Assembly: GCA_948567375.1 (NCBI GenBank)
Contig: OX419758.1
Coordinates: 13,645,001 to 13,709,000 of the forward strand
DNA from: Lunularia cruciata
Taxonomy: Eukaryota > Streptophyta > Marchantiopsida > Lunulariales > Lunulariaceae
Reading direction: 5' to 3'
Length of the DNA: 64,000 nucleotides
Shown here: piece by piece, positions 1 to 10,709 of the stretch
How positions within the stretch are numbered: position 1 is the first letter of the stretch
How the letters are laid out: each line of letters begins with the position of its first letter
Translations under genes and position numbers: made by a program
Notes under the pieces: generated by a model
Databases searched by the model: none
Told to the model about the DNA's origin: nothing
The model's input: the letters and a program-made list of their open reading frames with translations, nothing else

Positions 1-1126
1 CATAGACATAAAGATCTGCGAGTCACAATTGTGAGTTACCTTAAATAATTTCACGGCAATGGGAGGTCACAAGAAATTTTTTTGAGTACCCCACCGCCCT
101 CTACCCATAAATAATTTCTTGTGTTCCCTTTAATCCTTACCGGCTTTGACTGGGAGCCAAAAAGTCATTATAGAAACACTTTACAGTTCAGGGAAAAGGC
201 GACCGCATAGATGGGAGAACCCCATCAAGCCCGTACAAGGGAGAGAAAAAAAGGTAAAATGTTTACGGTTTAGGTATTTGAATGTTTAGGGGGTAATATC
301 CATAGCCTTGTAAAATTGTCCGGCTCATTCTTTTGGTGACCTATAAAACTTTATGGAAATATAGGCAACCCGTAGAAACTGTGGAAAAAGTTTCACACAT
401 AAAAAATTATACAGTCCGTCTCACTTTTACGGGTAAAGTAACTGAAAACCCCCACAGTTTTTACAAGTTCTCCTACAAAATTTACAGATTTTACAGATTT
501 TTTAAAGAGCCCATAAACCCAATTGTCTTCCTCTACACTCCCACTCATCGGTCCAGTTTGTCTTCAATTGCTTCCTCCGTTACTGTTCTTGTGCTTCTCC
601 GCGTGTACCTTACAATTTTGTTCATGAGTTGGCGGCAAGTACCCTTGCGTGACATCTTGATACGAAAATATGAAATGTACCGATTTCACAAAGAAATATC
701 GATATTGAGGAATGCGAGAAATGTGTGGGATTGAGAAATATAGATGCACTCATCAAATCACAAGTTGAGGCAGTGAAATTTGCTATTTGCTCAAGAGGCA
801 AGAGTCATAAGCACAAGCAATTGGAGTGTCAAGATAGAATACATATCCATGTTCAAAATTCATCATTATGCTAATTAGAGTTTATAGGATATTCGTAACC
901 TGTAGAAAGAACTACAGGTCATGTTCGGAGGTGACCCATAGCTTCCATTACGATTATGGCTTTTCACTCTCTAAAAACACAAACTTTCTCATGCGTTACA
1001 TTTTATAATCTGTCGAGAAAGAAGTTTTACAAAATCTCTATGGATATGCGTCAAATGATCCGTGAAAACCACTAGTGAAATAAAGAAATGTCACCCCTAG
1101 CCTCTACGGTGTAGTGACTGCTGCAG

Positions 1127-1133
1127 TACGTCA
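1127..1133 (-). promoter_or_regulatory. TGACGTA (as-1/TGA-like) motif
   Basis: The plus strand reads TACGTCA, so the minus strand reads TGACGTA, about 370 bases upstream of the TATA box. TGACG motifs bound by TGA-type bZIP factors are classical elements of plant GST promoters. The equivalent site in the right copy (near 48,893) reads TACGACA, so the motif is lost there. Function is inferred from the motif only. Confidence 0.35.
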
Positions 1134-1220
1134 CTATACTTGCTCAACATTTCGCAGGGAACTTCCCCGCACTTGAAATGGCGAACTTGGTCAATGGCGA
1201 ACCACACCAGTTTGAGTTAT

Positions 1221-1237
1221 CCGGTCCCAGACCGGAC
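1221..1237. promoter_or_regulatory. Inverted repeat in GST promoter
   Basis: TCCGGTC-CCA-GACCGGA is a 7-bp dyad with a 3-bp centre. The right copy keeps it at 48,976-48,990 with 6-bp arms. Such a short dyad could be a protein binding site, but no factor is recognised. Confidence 0.3.
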
Positions 1238-1503
1238 CTTATGCTTTTTGCATGACTGGTACTCGCAGTGTCTGCATTGGTATCTGTACCCGATCCTGAC
1301 AAGAGCAGGGTTTTACAATTTTACAATCTCGATGGACTGCCCACTCCCTGTGGATGAACAAGCGTGCTTCCACCAGTTATGCAGTCTTAAAAAGTTGGAA
1401 TGCCCTTCTAGATGCGATATTCTTGCTGACTAGAGAAGGACAAGGGAAGCAGGAACAGGAAAGGTTGGACGTTGGGAGGTCTTTCGTGGACTTGGGAGTG
1501 AAC

Positions 1504-1510
1504 TATATAG
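1504..1510 (+). promoter_or_regulatory. TATA box of left GSTF gene
   Basis: TATATAG lies 140 bases before the ATG at 1,650, and the same box occurs at 49,298-49,304 in the paralogue. No ATG intervenes, so a leader of about 110 bases is expected. A TGACGT motif sits inside that leader at 1,617-1,622. Confidence 0.6.
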
Positions 1511-1649
1511 ATGGAGGACGGGAAGCTGGGGTGAGTCGAAAGAGTCGGGAGTAAGAGAAGTGCATTGTGAGATTGAGAGACACACAGGGGAAAGAATTAA
1601 GAGATTGCGTCTGTTTTGACGTGTTTGTAAGCTGTGAAAGTTTTCCAAC

Positions 1650-3246
1650 ATGGGTATCAAGGTCTTTGGAGCTACCATGTCCACCGCGACGAGGAATGTG
1701 TTGGCGGTGTTATACGAGAAGGAGGCCGAGCATGAATTCGCGATAGTGGATTTGAAAACTGGAGAACATAAGAAGCCTGAATTTTTGGCGATGAATCCTT
1801 TTGGGAAAGTGCCAGTTCTTCAGGATGGTGACATCACCATGTTCGGTACGTTTCTCTCCTTCTCAAATAAGTCAGTGCAAGGATTGAAGGCGGATAATTA
1901 GTCCGTATTGTGGTTCATGACACTTACTTTATGCAGGCTTGAAAGCGTGAGTCAAGGATCATAATCGCAAGTTTAGTCATCGACATCTGATGTTTGTGTA
2001 GGTGTCGCATTTCGATCCATCGGTATGTTCTGTCGCTTTTTCAAGGGCACACCTCTGGGATAGGTTTGTCTCGCTCAATTGCCTGAGGAGCAAAACACAT
2101 AGAAAGATTCACTTACTCCAATTCGTCACCATAAAACACTCCGATTATTTCTGGAAATCATAGATCGGATCATCATAGAAATAATCGGAGTGTTCGGTTA
2201 CCCTCTGTCGTCAAACAATGTCAAGCCTAACTCGATTTTTTCTACGTGATTGCCGAAAGGGCCACTTCATGAGTTCTTGCATCGATACCTACCTCTGCAA
2301 AGTTCACAGTAACAGTGCCTTACACTTACCCGTTCCAGTAGTACCCAGAAGTTCTGTTTGACCTCTATCTACCACTTTCTCCGGGTCCAGTATTTTGCAC
2401 TAATTGCGGGAAGGCAAACTGTTGTTGTATCTCCGATGGAGTCTACATGTCCTCCGTACATTTGTTGAATGCCAAAGTGAGGACCTTCTTCAGATGCAGT
2501 TGAGAATACCTGACACCTGAAGATGACAATATTTCTGTTGTTCCGCATTGTGTTGATTTCCACTACTCTGGAAGACAACAGAGTATAGCTGCTCCTTTCC
2601 GGGCGCGATCAGCGACCTAATAGGGCAATGTTTCGACATAGGTTTCACATGTTTGCTGAGGAGATCCAGAGGAAAATTGTCTTGTGTCTCAACCAGGACT
2701 CTCTGTGCGATCTCTCATAGAATCATGGGAGAGTTCAAGAAGTCTGAAGGCAGAGCAACCCATTGAAGTTTCGTCTGTGGTGTTTGGTTTAATGCAGAGT
2801 CCAGGGCTATATCCAGATACATCGCCAAGAAATTTGAAGGTCAAGGCACTCCTCTTCTAGGAACAACCCCCGCTGAGAGAGCTCTGGTCGAGCAATGGAT
2901 AGAGGTGGAGAGCCAGAATTACTATCCTCCCTGTTCTGCTCTCAACAAGGAGCTGTTTATCAACAAGATTTTCTTTGGCACAGGACCAGATGAGGCTATA
3001 GTGGCCACTAACGAAGCGAAGCTGGGTGCTGTCTTGGACATTTACGAGGCGCAGCTTTCGAAGACCAAGTACCTGGCCGGAGATTTCTACTCTCTTGCCG
3101 ATCTTTGCCATTATGGTCACACTGAGTACTTAACAAAGAATAGCGGAAAAGCTGATCTTTTTACCAGCAGGAAGCATGTGGGAGCTTGGTGGCAGGACAT
3201 CTCTTCTAGACCCTCATGGAAGAAGGCCATATCACACCCAATGTAG
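1650..3246 (+). CDS. GSTF: Phi-class glutathione S-transferase (left copy), 2 exons
   Basis: Cytosolic enzyme family that conjugates glutathione to electrophiles and reduces some peroxides. CDS is join(1650..1845, 2798..3246), 645 bases, 214 residues, the usual GSTF length. The donor is GTACGT and the acceptor TTTAATGCAG; this phase 1 intron of 952 bases falls just before the conserved E-S-R-A-I. Visible residues: N-terminal thioredoxin fold beginning MGIKVFG, catalytic-type Ser11 in the S-T-A-T-R block, GEHKKPEFL (His40/Lys41), NPFGKVPVLQDGD with the cis-Pro loop (Val54-Pro55), and Glu66-Ser67 contacting glutathione. The all-helical C-terminal domain contains LADLCHYGH and ends RPSWKKAISHPM. 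Flowering-plant GSTFs normally have two introns in this region; only the second position is used here. Differs from the right copy at six residues: 9, 31, 35, 37, 38 and 163. Intact and probably functional. Confidence 0.93.
2135..2194. other. Perfect 18-bp intronic hairpin
   Basis: Within the GSTF intron, arms at 2,135-2,152 and 2,177-2,194 are exact reverse complements (left arm AACACTCCGATTATTTCT) around a 24-base loop. The right gene keeps the same arms and loop at 49,924-49,983, although the surrounding intron has substitutions and indels. It could be the remnant of a small inverted-repeat transposon, a structured intron element, or a small-RNA precursor. The sequence does not decide between these. 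Confidence 0.7.
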
Positions 3247-5718
3247 TGACATTGCCGTGTACTATGTCTACATATGAAACGTGAGCATTGGAGAACATGG
3301 ATTCCTGTTACTGAACAGTGAGTTCGATTGCAGTGACTATGAGAGTAGAATGAGGTACTTCACTTCTTCGTCGGTGATGTAAAACCCTGGGTGGGATTTC
3401 AACCATGTGCTTGAGATTTGGAAAATAGGAGTATTATTCTTCTGAGACTCAGATGATGGAGGAAGAACTTTTAAGTGACCTCGTTACTTGTGGAATACTG
3501 GAATTAGTTTCCTCCAAGATAAATCGCTGCTTGTCACAACGGAAATGGTAAATTGAACCAATTTTTATGTACTCGATGAAATATGACTGTGAACTGCTTG
3601 ACACAATGGCCTCGGGAGTCAATCTTTAAGAACAGCATACTTATGTGTTCATTTCCGGAAGTAGATCTGGTACGTAAATTAGTCAAACTTAGTCTGGGGT
3701 CGTGGATCCGGATCGGGATCGAGATCACCGCCACATATGAATAATTAACCGAACCAAATTTGGACTCGGAGCGAAACAAACGTATAAAGCTCTGCGAATT
3801 GTGGTAACGTAAACTACAACAATGCCACGAGCGTGGAACTACATTGAACTGTAAACTAGGATCATGCTCTCGTGACACTATCATCAAAACCAGGTGTTTC
3901 TTTCATCATGTGGTCATCTCCTTAAGGGGGTGTTGGACTACATGTTTGTCTTGTGTATATTGAGTGTAAAATGAGATAACATCGCATAAGATAGCCTGGT
4001 GATCTGATATTAGAATGACAAGAGGCAGATGGTGATCCTTACTTAGACCGATGTTCCTACTTTTAAAGCCTATGCTCCCTGTTGAATGCATTCACATGAT
4101 TTTCTATAGATTGAGTTGGACATTGAGCTATGGTATGAGAGCGAAAGCTCTAAGGTGGAGAGACTAATGTGTACTGTAGATATGGAGTGCTTTTTCGATG
4201 ATTAAAAGAGGAAAAGGCGACCGCGTGAAAGATTAAAAGTTGGTTAAAGTTTCTTCGAGGGTTAAAAGTACAGGCTTGATGGGAAAACGGATCCCATTTT
4301 GGCCTAAATGGAGAGATCTATAAAGAAATATAACTTGAAGAAGCTCCTAATTATACTTTCTCTTGATCGGATCATGTTAAAGAGTGACGGATGTGTACAA
4401 CAATAGAGTGTGACTCTACTCTTTTATTGGTAAAATAATTTGGCACATTTTTTAAATTTTGGGGACAAGGAATAGTGGTAATTGTAAAGGGTAATTAAAA
4501 ACTAAGGAAGGTTAATCATTAACTTTTCAATCAAAGATTTAATTCCTCAATACGGCATGAATATTACCAATTTAATTATAGGACGAGGTAAGCTTAAATT
4601 GGGTTTATGAAAATTAATATTTCTACTTTTAAAGAAGAAAACCTCTGGATAGTTATCCATGGGTAATAAAACCACTAAGTAGACAATTATCAAATTTAGA
4701 ATTATAGTAATCAAAAGGTTGGTATCTAATTCTCATTAGCCTCTGCATAAACAGCTGGGAAATATTCATGGAGGAAATCAAAGTCAATGTACAACGACCG
4801 GTAAACATTTAATATAATTGTAATAAAATCAAAGTTACTTCTGATCATATAGACACACAACAAGCATGCATACAAAGCATAAACTACTGTTACAAACTAC
4901 TCATTTAAAGAAAATGCTGGTAAAGGATAAGAAGAGAGGAGTAACTTCCATTATATGATATTAAATTAATGTGAAAATTCAGTAAAAATGATATATTACT
5001 CAAGATGAACTTACTTATTCGGTTGGATAATAATTTACATACAGCATCATCAATATGCTCAAATAAAAGAAGAATATAAATTACACTATCAATAGGATTT
5101 GTAACCTTCAAACTCTTATTTTGAAATTTTTAGCCCAATTTACAAGTACAAATTAAATTTTCATTATATTTTTCTACCAAAGATAATTTAGTATATGTGT
5201 GACATGATCATATTAAATATTGGGCTTGATTACTGAAAGTTCATAATATTTCAATTGCAATTCATTTTGAGCATATAAGACTAATAATCTTCTTCAACTT
5301 TCATTATGGTAGCAAATATGAGTCAAGATGTTCATGTATTTATTTATTTTATGAAATTTATCAAATGAATACTTACAATTGCATTGGATTTCAAGTCCAT
5401 CATTTGTCTCTAACCATTACTACTCATGTTTTGACCACACCATATCTCTTCTTACCATTGCTCAAAGCTACATTGTAACAACATACATAACTATCACATT
5501 TATTGATATTGAGTAAGGAGATAAGATAGATAAAATTTCAAATCATTCCATTAATGTTATTCTATCTTAAGAATTTTCTTCTCTTGTTGGTAAAATTATA
5601 AACTCTAGTCATAATTTTCTACACCTCTTAATACTCAAGTTTGCAGCTAGAAGTAAATTGGATGGATCCTTCTCCAATAATGAAATTTGACTTTCTTATT
5701 GTTTCTTTTCAATTGTGA
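3247..5718. other. 3' flank of left GST gene, shared with right duplicon
   Basis: No gene seen. Colinear with 51,063-53,600. The first ~90 bases after the stop codon are almost identical in both copies, then substitutions and indels accumulate and the sequence becomes very AT-rich after about 4,400. No clear polyadenylation signal was recognised. Confidence 0.7.
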
Positions 5719-6274
5719 TGTCACACCATTTTTAATGTCGCATCTAGATTGCTCGGACACTAGAGTTCCAGTGATAGTAGTTAGAGTTATTTCAGCAGTT
5801 TCTCAGAGACTACTTTCCGACGGTCAGATTTCGTGTTTGGGGTACTGACTTCACGGTGGGGCCCACTGTCACTTTGCATTTTTTGCACCGTCAAGTGTGC
5901 TGTCAGCGGGACCGTTAGATTTCAGACCTAGCTCAAGTCCAGGAGGTATAATTTTGAAGTGCAACTCCAGAGAGCTCACTTCTCTGATGTTGAGCCTTCG
6001 AGTTCTTGGCTATGGTGGACAGAGGCCGGCGAGCATCACCCAGATTCTCTATGCTGGAGTGGGTGTGGCTTGACTGTAATCAGTGCCCAATTTTTGACAG
6101 TTTATAGAATGACAGATAAAGTACTGATCTGAGTTGAGTTGAGTTGAGAGTCGTGAACAATCTGATTATTGTGGCACTTTAGAGTCTATGTATGACTTAT
6201 GTGTGAGTTGTGCTTCTATAGTGTATGATGTTGACAATGACGTATGTTGTGTAGTGATGTATATATGCAAGACA
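5719..6274 (+). mobile_element. Solo LTR of the E1/E2 gypsy family
   Basis: 556-bp LTR beginning TGTCACACC and ending GCAAGACA, inserted in the left duplicon only. The flanks are GTGA (5,715-5,718) and ATGA (6,275-6,278); the right duplicon near 53,590 has a single ATGA at the uninterrupted site, giving a 4-bp target duplication with one later change. It matches, reverse-complemented, the 558-bp LTR at 33,980-34,537. It therefore inserted after the GST duplication. Confidence 0.8.
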
Positions 6275-6463
6275 ATGATGTCTTTTATATTTCCAAATTA
6301 AAACCTTTTAATGTCAACTTATCCTCTTTTCTTGACCAAATATAACCTACTCAACTTGCATCCTACATGAGTAATATTATTAATATAAAGTTGATCAAAT
6401 CCTTGCTTAGCATATGGTTAACATGGTTTTCATAAATACATTGAGTACAAAGTTATTTGATTA
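6275..6463. other. Distal end of left GST duplicon
   Basis: Non-coding. Matches about 53,600-53,776. Similarity stops at about 6,463, where the truncated end of E1 begins, while the right copy continues into unrelated AT-rich DNA. Confidence 0.7.
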
Positions 6464-6464
6464 G

Positions 6465-6952
6465 AAGGGTCATCCACTTCCATATGTACTTTGATCAGTC
6501 TCCTAAGAATAAGGGCAAATGTCCACATGTCTTTAATGAAAGCTCTCTCCTGCTCATCTCCCCAACACCACTCCTATGTAAGCTTTTTCAACATTGTCAA
6601 GGCCTTGGCAATGGCACTAATCTCCAACATGTCAACAATAGAAGTTCGCCAACCCAAGGAATGCTCACACCCGTAGGCAAAGGAATATGTGCAATGGCTT
6701 CCACTTTGGTTTGTTGAACACTAAGTCCTCCAGGGTAGATAGTGTGACCCAAATACTCAACCTACTCATGGAAGAATCTACGCTACCCAATATTTAATTT
6801 GAGTCCATGAGATCTCAGTCTCTCAAACACCTCCAACAAATGTCTCTTGTGCGCTTCCATAGTAGTGTTATAGACCAAAGTGTCATCAATATAGCACCCA
6901 ACAAACTACAATCTAGCTAGGATCCTATCCATGATCCTTTGGAACTTGATAG
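6465..6952 (-). pseudogene. E1 reverse transcriptase, C-terminal part
   Basis: Minus-strand translation shows the RT catalytic motif YIDDTLVYNTT (metal-binding DD intact), then the E-x-H block, an LRSHGLKL block, and the tail that leads into RNase H, where the element breaks off at 6,464. The upstream part of the same domain is displaced to 10,710 onward by element A. Frameshifted. The E2 copy at 37,710-38,030 has the second Asp replaced by Gly, so E1 keeps the better catalytic site although it is cut in two. Confidence 0.75.
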
Positions 6953-9900
6953 AAATTGTGGTACCCACATTTTATTTTTTTTATAGTTTTAGGACAGAAA
7001 TTGTACTTTTAAGTAGAAAAGGAAGATAGATAAAGTGTTTTGTTTTGGATCCAAAGTAAGAAGTTTGATCTGACCCAAGGAAGGGTTTAATCTACACTTT
7101 GGATTGGAAGAGATGCAGACTCAAATCAGACTTGAGAGGACAAAAGACCCTAAGTAAGGATACTTTGCATCAAAAGAAGAAACCTGATCTGAGTATCCTT
7201 AACAACCTGACTCGGGCCATACTAGCCAAGAAGGCACACTTCCAAATGGTTCATTTGTGTGAGGATAAATTCAAAAGCAATAGGAGTAACGCATGCAAAA
7301 GAGGTGATTCTTGACTAAAGTTTGACTAAAGAATAATGGTGAATCAAACAAGTATAAAATCAAGACTTCATTGAAGAAAATCTGCAATGTTGAAAGATTA
7401 TCCTATAGCTTTGAAACTTAGGTAAGAATTGATAATTGAATCATAAGATTCTTGTGCGGGAAGCTGGGTGTAGAGGAGAACACGATACCATTGAAGGCTG
7501 GGAAATAAGTTTTGGGTATCTTGGTCCAAAACCTTGTTATTAGGAGAGTTGATACGATTGTGAGGTTCAAAGTCTTGAGTTGACTTTGGATCACCTTCTT
7601 AGCATGGAATTGGAATTTTAGTTTTCCAAGTTTCATGATTGAAATTGCAACCAAAATTTGCAAGGATGGTCCTAATGAGGAGTGGAAGAAAGGAAACCCT
7701 ACTTGTTGGACTGAGATAGATTGGAGGCTAGTATTAGGGAAGGATTTTGGAGAGTCCACTAGGATCACTTTTGATTGAAAGTGCAATTTTTTTAAAAGAA
7801 CAAAGGAATTGAAGGCTTACTTCAATCAACCTTGAAAGAAGAATGGAGACAAAGTAGACACATATGTAGACCCAATAAAGCAAAGTATCATCAAGATGGT
7901 GATGTTGATGGTAGTGATGAAGTTGGATCAGACTACATATGTCATGAAGCAACAAGCCATCTTCTTTCATCTCATATTTGCAAGAGCGAGTGTGAATTGG
8001 GCAAGATGTTTCTATCTAAGGACAAGGCAGATGATTTGGCATTGGAGAAATGATTGGCCATTTCACTACTTTGTACCTTTTGCAGCCCTTTTTTATCTGG
8101 TTTGAATTTGCTTAGCCGCAAAGGAGAGAAGATAGATGGTTTCTTATTTCATCTAAACTTGCATTAGGATGTGGATGAGGAAGAGCAATGGTACATGGCG
8201 GAAGTTCAAGAGAATGACTAGTACTTTACCAAGACCAATAGGGAGAAGACATTGACGGTACCAATCCCTCAATCAAAGAAGAGGAGTAGACCAAAGGACA
8301 TTGTATTGATAGCCAAGAAGAGAGCTACATGGAGAGTGAATTTGAGTTGAGTTGTAGCCATGGTGAATTTATAGTCAAGGGCTAAAGGAGAAAAAGAAGG
8401 AGTTGAGTCTAATGATGAGGACTCAAAGGAAGAGATGACTATGTAGAGGAAGGAGTCAACCAGTGGAAGTAAGGGTGAACCCAAAGTCAAGCAGCCAGTA
8501 CAAGAGGAGGTTGAAGAAGGTTCAGATCATGTGTTCCATGCAGAGATCAATTGCATGGAAGGAGGCAATAATCCTTGTATGGATTTGCCAAAGGAAGATA
8601 TTTTGACAAAGGAGGACAAATTCTGGATGGTGTTCCAAAGGGAAGCATAATCCCAAAAGCTTGTCAAGGCTGCAAAAGCTGGACCTAGTGAACTCAGAGT
8701 TGAAGGAGAGGAGAGCTCAGAGGATATCAGCTTGAAGGTGAGAAGATCAAGACTTTGGGTTGCAACATCAGTAACAGTAGAAGATGAAGGAGAAGTGAAC
8801 AAAGACATGTTCCAAGGGGTAAATTATCTATCAAGTGTAGTTTGTCCAATTTTAGTGTATTTGCAAGAGTAGATGCTAGAGTCAAAAAAGGAGTATCTGA
8901 AGGTAAAGAATGAAGTTGTTTAGAGAGGAGATCTTGCGATTGAAGGCAAGGTTGTTAAAAAGTGCTTCGTGTGGATGCAACAATCTGACAACAATGCCTC
9001 AATGATTTCCAAGGGAGCTTTGAGCAACATGGTGGCTATCTAGAGCAATAGAAGGAGGAGTTGAAGGAGCAAAAAGTAGAGTTAGAGAAGTTGTAGAAGA
9101 ACTTTGACGACACTCAAATGGAGCTAAATTATCAAAAGGATCAACTTGAGATGCATGAACAAGCCTTGGAGGAGCTTAGACACGTTGTAGTAGAGAAGGA
9201 TTGAGCTTGGGAGAGGGAGCTTGCAAGTAGAATGCAAGAAGAGCAGAGGCTTTATGAGTTGGTGAAGAGAGTAGAAGCTCATGTTGATAAGGAAGTTAGA
9301 GGCAAATTATGTTGAGGAGTTATAGGTACTTTGTACAAAGGTGGAGGAAGAGGTGATATGAGGCAAGTCACGCTCAAAGAAGGGAGGTTTGGATGCAAAA
9401 AGTGAGACTTCTATGCAGCTGAAGGCAATACTCAATATTGTGGCCAAGGCAAAGTTGGAAGAGGCTTATCTACATGAGTTGAGGTTGCTAGTGCAAAAAA
9501 CCAAGAGAAGGAAAGAAAAAGACACCAAATTGAATACAATCTTGATTCATTTTAGAGATAGAGTATATAGGAAGATGATTGAAGTAGGAACTAATGTATG
9601 TTTTAGCTTAGATTTAGTTAAAAGTGATAAAGATAATCTCACTTGTACTTTCAGTGAAAGTAGAGTAGTCCAATCTAAAGTAGTTGAGATCATAGTGCAA
9701 GTGACTTTGGGTGAGTTATCCAAATCATCTGAAACAGTTAGGATAAAGAAGGAAGTTATAGTTAGTACAATCATGACTTCAGTTTTAGTTTAGATTGAAT
9801 ATGTGACAATAGTAGAAGAAGAAGAAGATGTAGTTGATGAACTCAAAAAGCAAGAGGCATTTGTAGGTAATTTGGGTAAGGAAACCAAAATCAAGGTAGT

Positions 9901-10705
9901 ACTCAGATCGGATTAGGAGTTACAAATTTCAGATTTGAAGTGGTAGATCTAAAGTGGTAGAATGATGCTTTGTATCTAAAGATTTGTAGGAAGTACTCAA
10001 GTAGTTTAGAAAATTTTCCTAACTGCTGAATGCTTTGCCTATTTAAAGTAGTCATTCATAATTTTGTATATTCAAAATTAATCAGAAGTTGAGTAAAGCA
10101 AAGTGTTGAACCTAGTGCTTGTTGTTTTGCTTAATTTTGAGTATTAGTCCTTTGCTTTTCTTTGTGAGTGTGTGGAGAATTTTGGATTGAAATTCACAAT
10201 TTTTTAGATGTTGGATTCTACATTTTTGAATTTCCCTTTGTGTTTGATCCTAAGTGGATAGCAATCAAAGCAATGCTTTGATGGATCTGTGGGAACTTTG
10301 GTGTTGGTAGTATCTATCACTTGTGATTGTAGGCATTGGATTGATGTAGAGTTATTTTGACTAAAGAAGTTGTATCTTTGGTGGAGGTGGAATGCAATTC
10401 CAAAGTGCAATCACTTTGTGTTGAAGTAGCCTCTTTTGTATCAGCTGAATCATCCCAATTGAGATTGGATTGGAAAGTATTTTTTAAAATTATGATTTTG
10501 AGTAACACTAAACTATTACAAGAGTTGCTATTGAGTGCTTGTTACTCTCTTTTGTATGTGGTTTCTACCCAAGAGGCTAAAGACAAAATCAAGAAGAACT
10601 ACATTGTTATATTTTACTTTGTATTTGACCATTCTTGACCAATATCTTTGCAGGAACAAATGATTACTCACCTATTACTACAAGAGTGATATTCATTGGG
10701 TTTTC
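6953..10705 (+). mobile_element. Element A: unclassified 3.75-kb insertion in E1
   Basis: Interrupts E1 reverse transcriptase between ATAG (6,949-6,952) and ATAG (10,706-10,709), a plausible 4-bp target duplication; E2 is continuous here (about 37,975-38,010). It holds one long degenerate plus-strand reading frame (about 7,400-9,960) followed by about 700 non-coding bases. No LTRs, long terminal inverted repeats or poly(A) tail are evident. Element B at 27,240-29,979 is an inverted, 5'-truncated relative. Confidence 0.6.
7400..9960 (+). pseudogene. Element A protein, unrecognised, coiled-coil rich
   Basis: A frame interrupted by scattered stops can be followed for roughly 850 codons. The N-terminal third contains KTKELKAYFNQ, VDTYVDPIKQS, an MLMVVM-containing hydrophobic stretch, and a W-rich block (NWARCFYL, IWHWRNDWPFHYF). 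The middle is charged and acidic. The C-terminal part is Glu/Lys-rich, coiled-coil-like, and includes YRKMIEVGTN, CFSLDLVKSD and SESRVVQSKVVEI. The last blocks recur on the minus strand at 28,263-28,472, so the protein belonged to a repeated family. I do not recognise it. A Gag-like structural protein of a non-autonomous element is possible but unproven. Confidence 0.5.
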
Positions 10706-10709
10706 ATAG

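Larger units (their letters stand above)
1..1503. other. 5' flank of left GST gene (left duplicon)
   Basis: Non-coding. From the first bases this stretch matches 47,848-49,297 upstream of the right GST gene, with scattered substitutions and small indels, so the duplicated unit probably starts at or before the left edge. Short open frames here (for example 333-734 and 1,140-1,433) are not preserved in the other copy and I do not call them genes. Confidence 0.75.

Noticed and set aside
333-734. Plus-strand frame of 133 codons upstream of the left GST
   Set aside because: Not preserved in the duplicate at 48,100-48,480, low-complexity composition, no domain.
1140-1554. Open frames just upstream of the left GST ATG
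   Set aside because: They overlap the promoter and TATA box and are disrupted in the right copy.
2369-2578. Minus-strand frame inside the GST intron
   Set aside because: Intronic, no homology recognised, not kept intact in the paralogue.
2857-3120. Minus-strand frame opposite GST exon 2, also at 50,673-50,936
   Set aside because: Kept in both copies only because exon 2 itself is nearly identical; it is a shadow of the GST frame.
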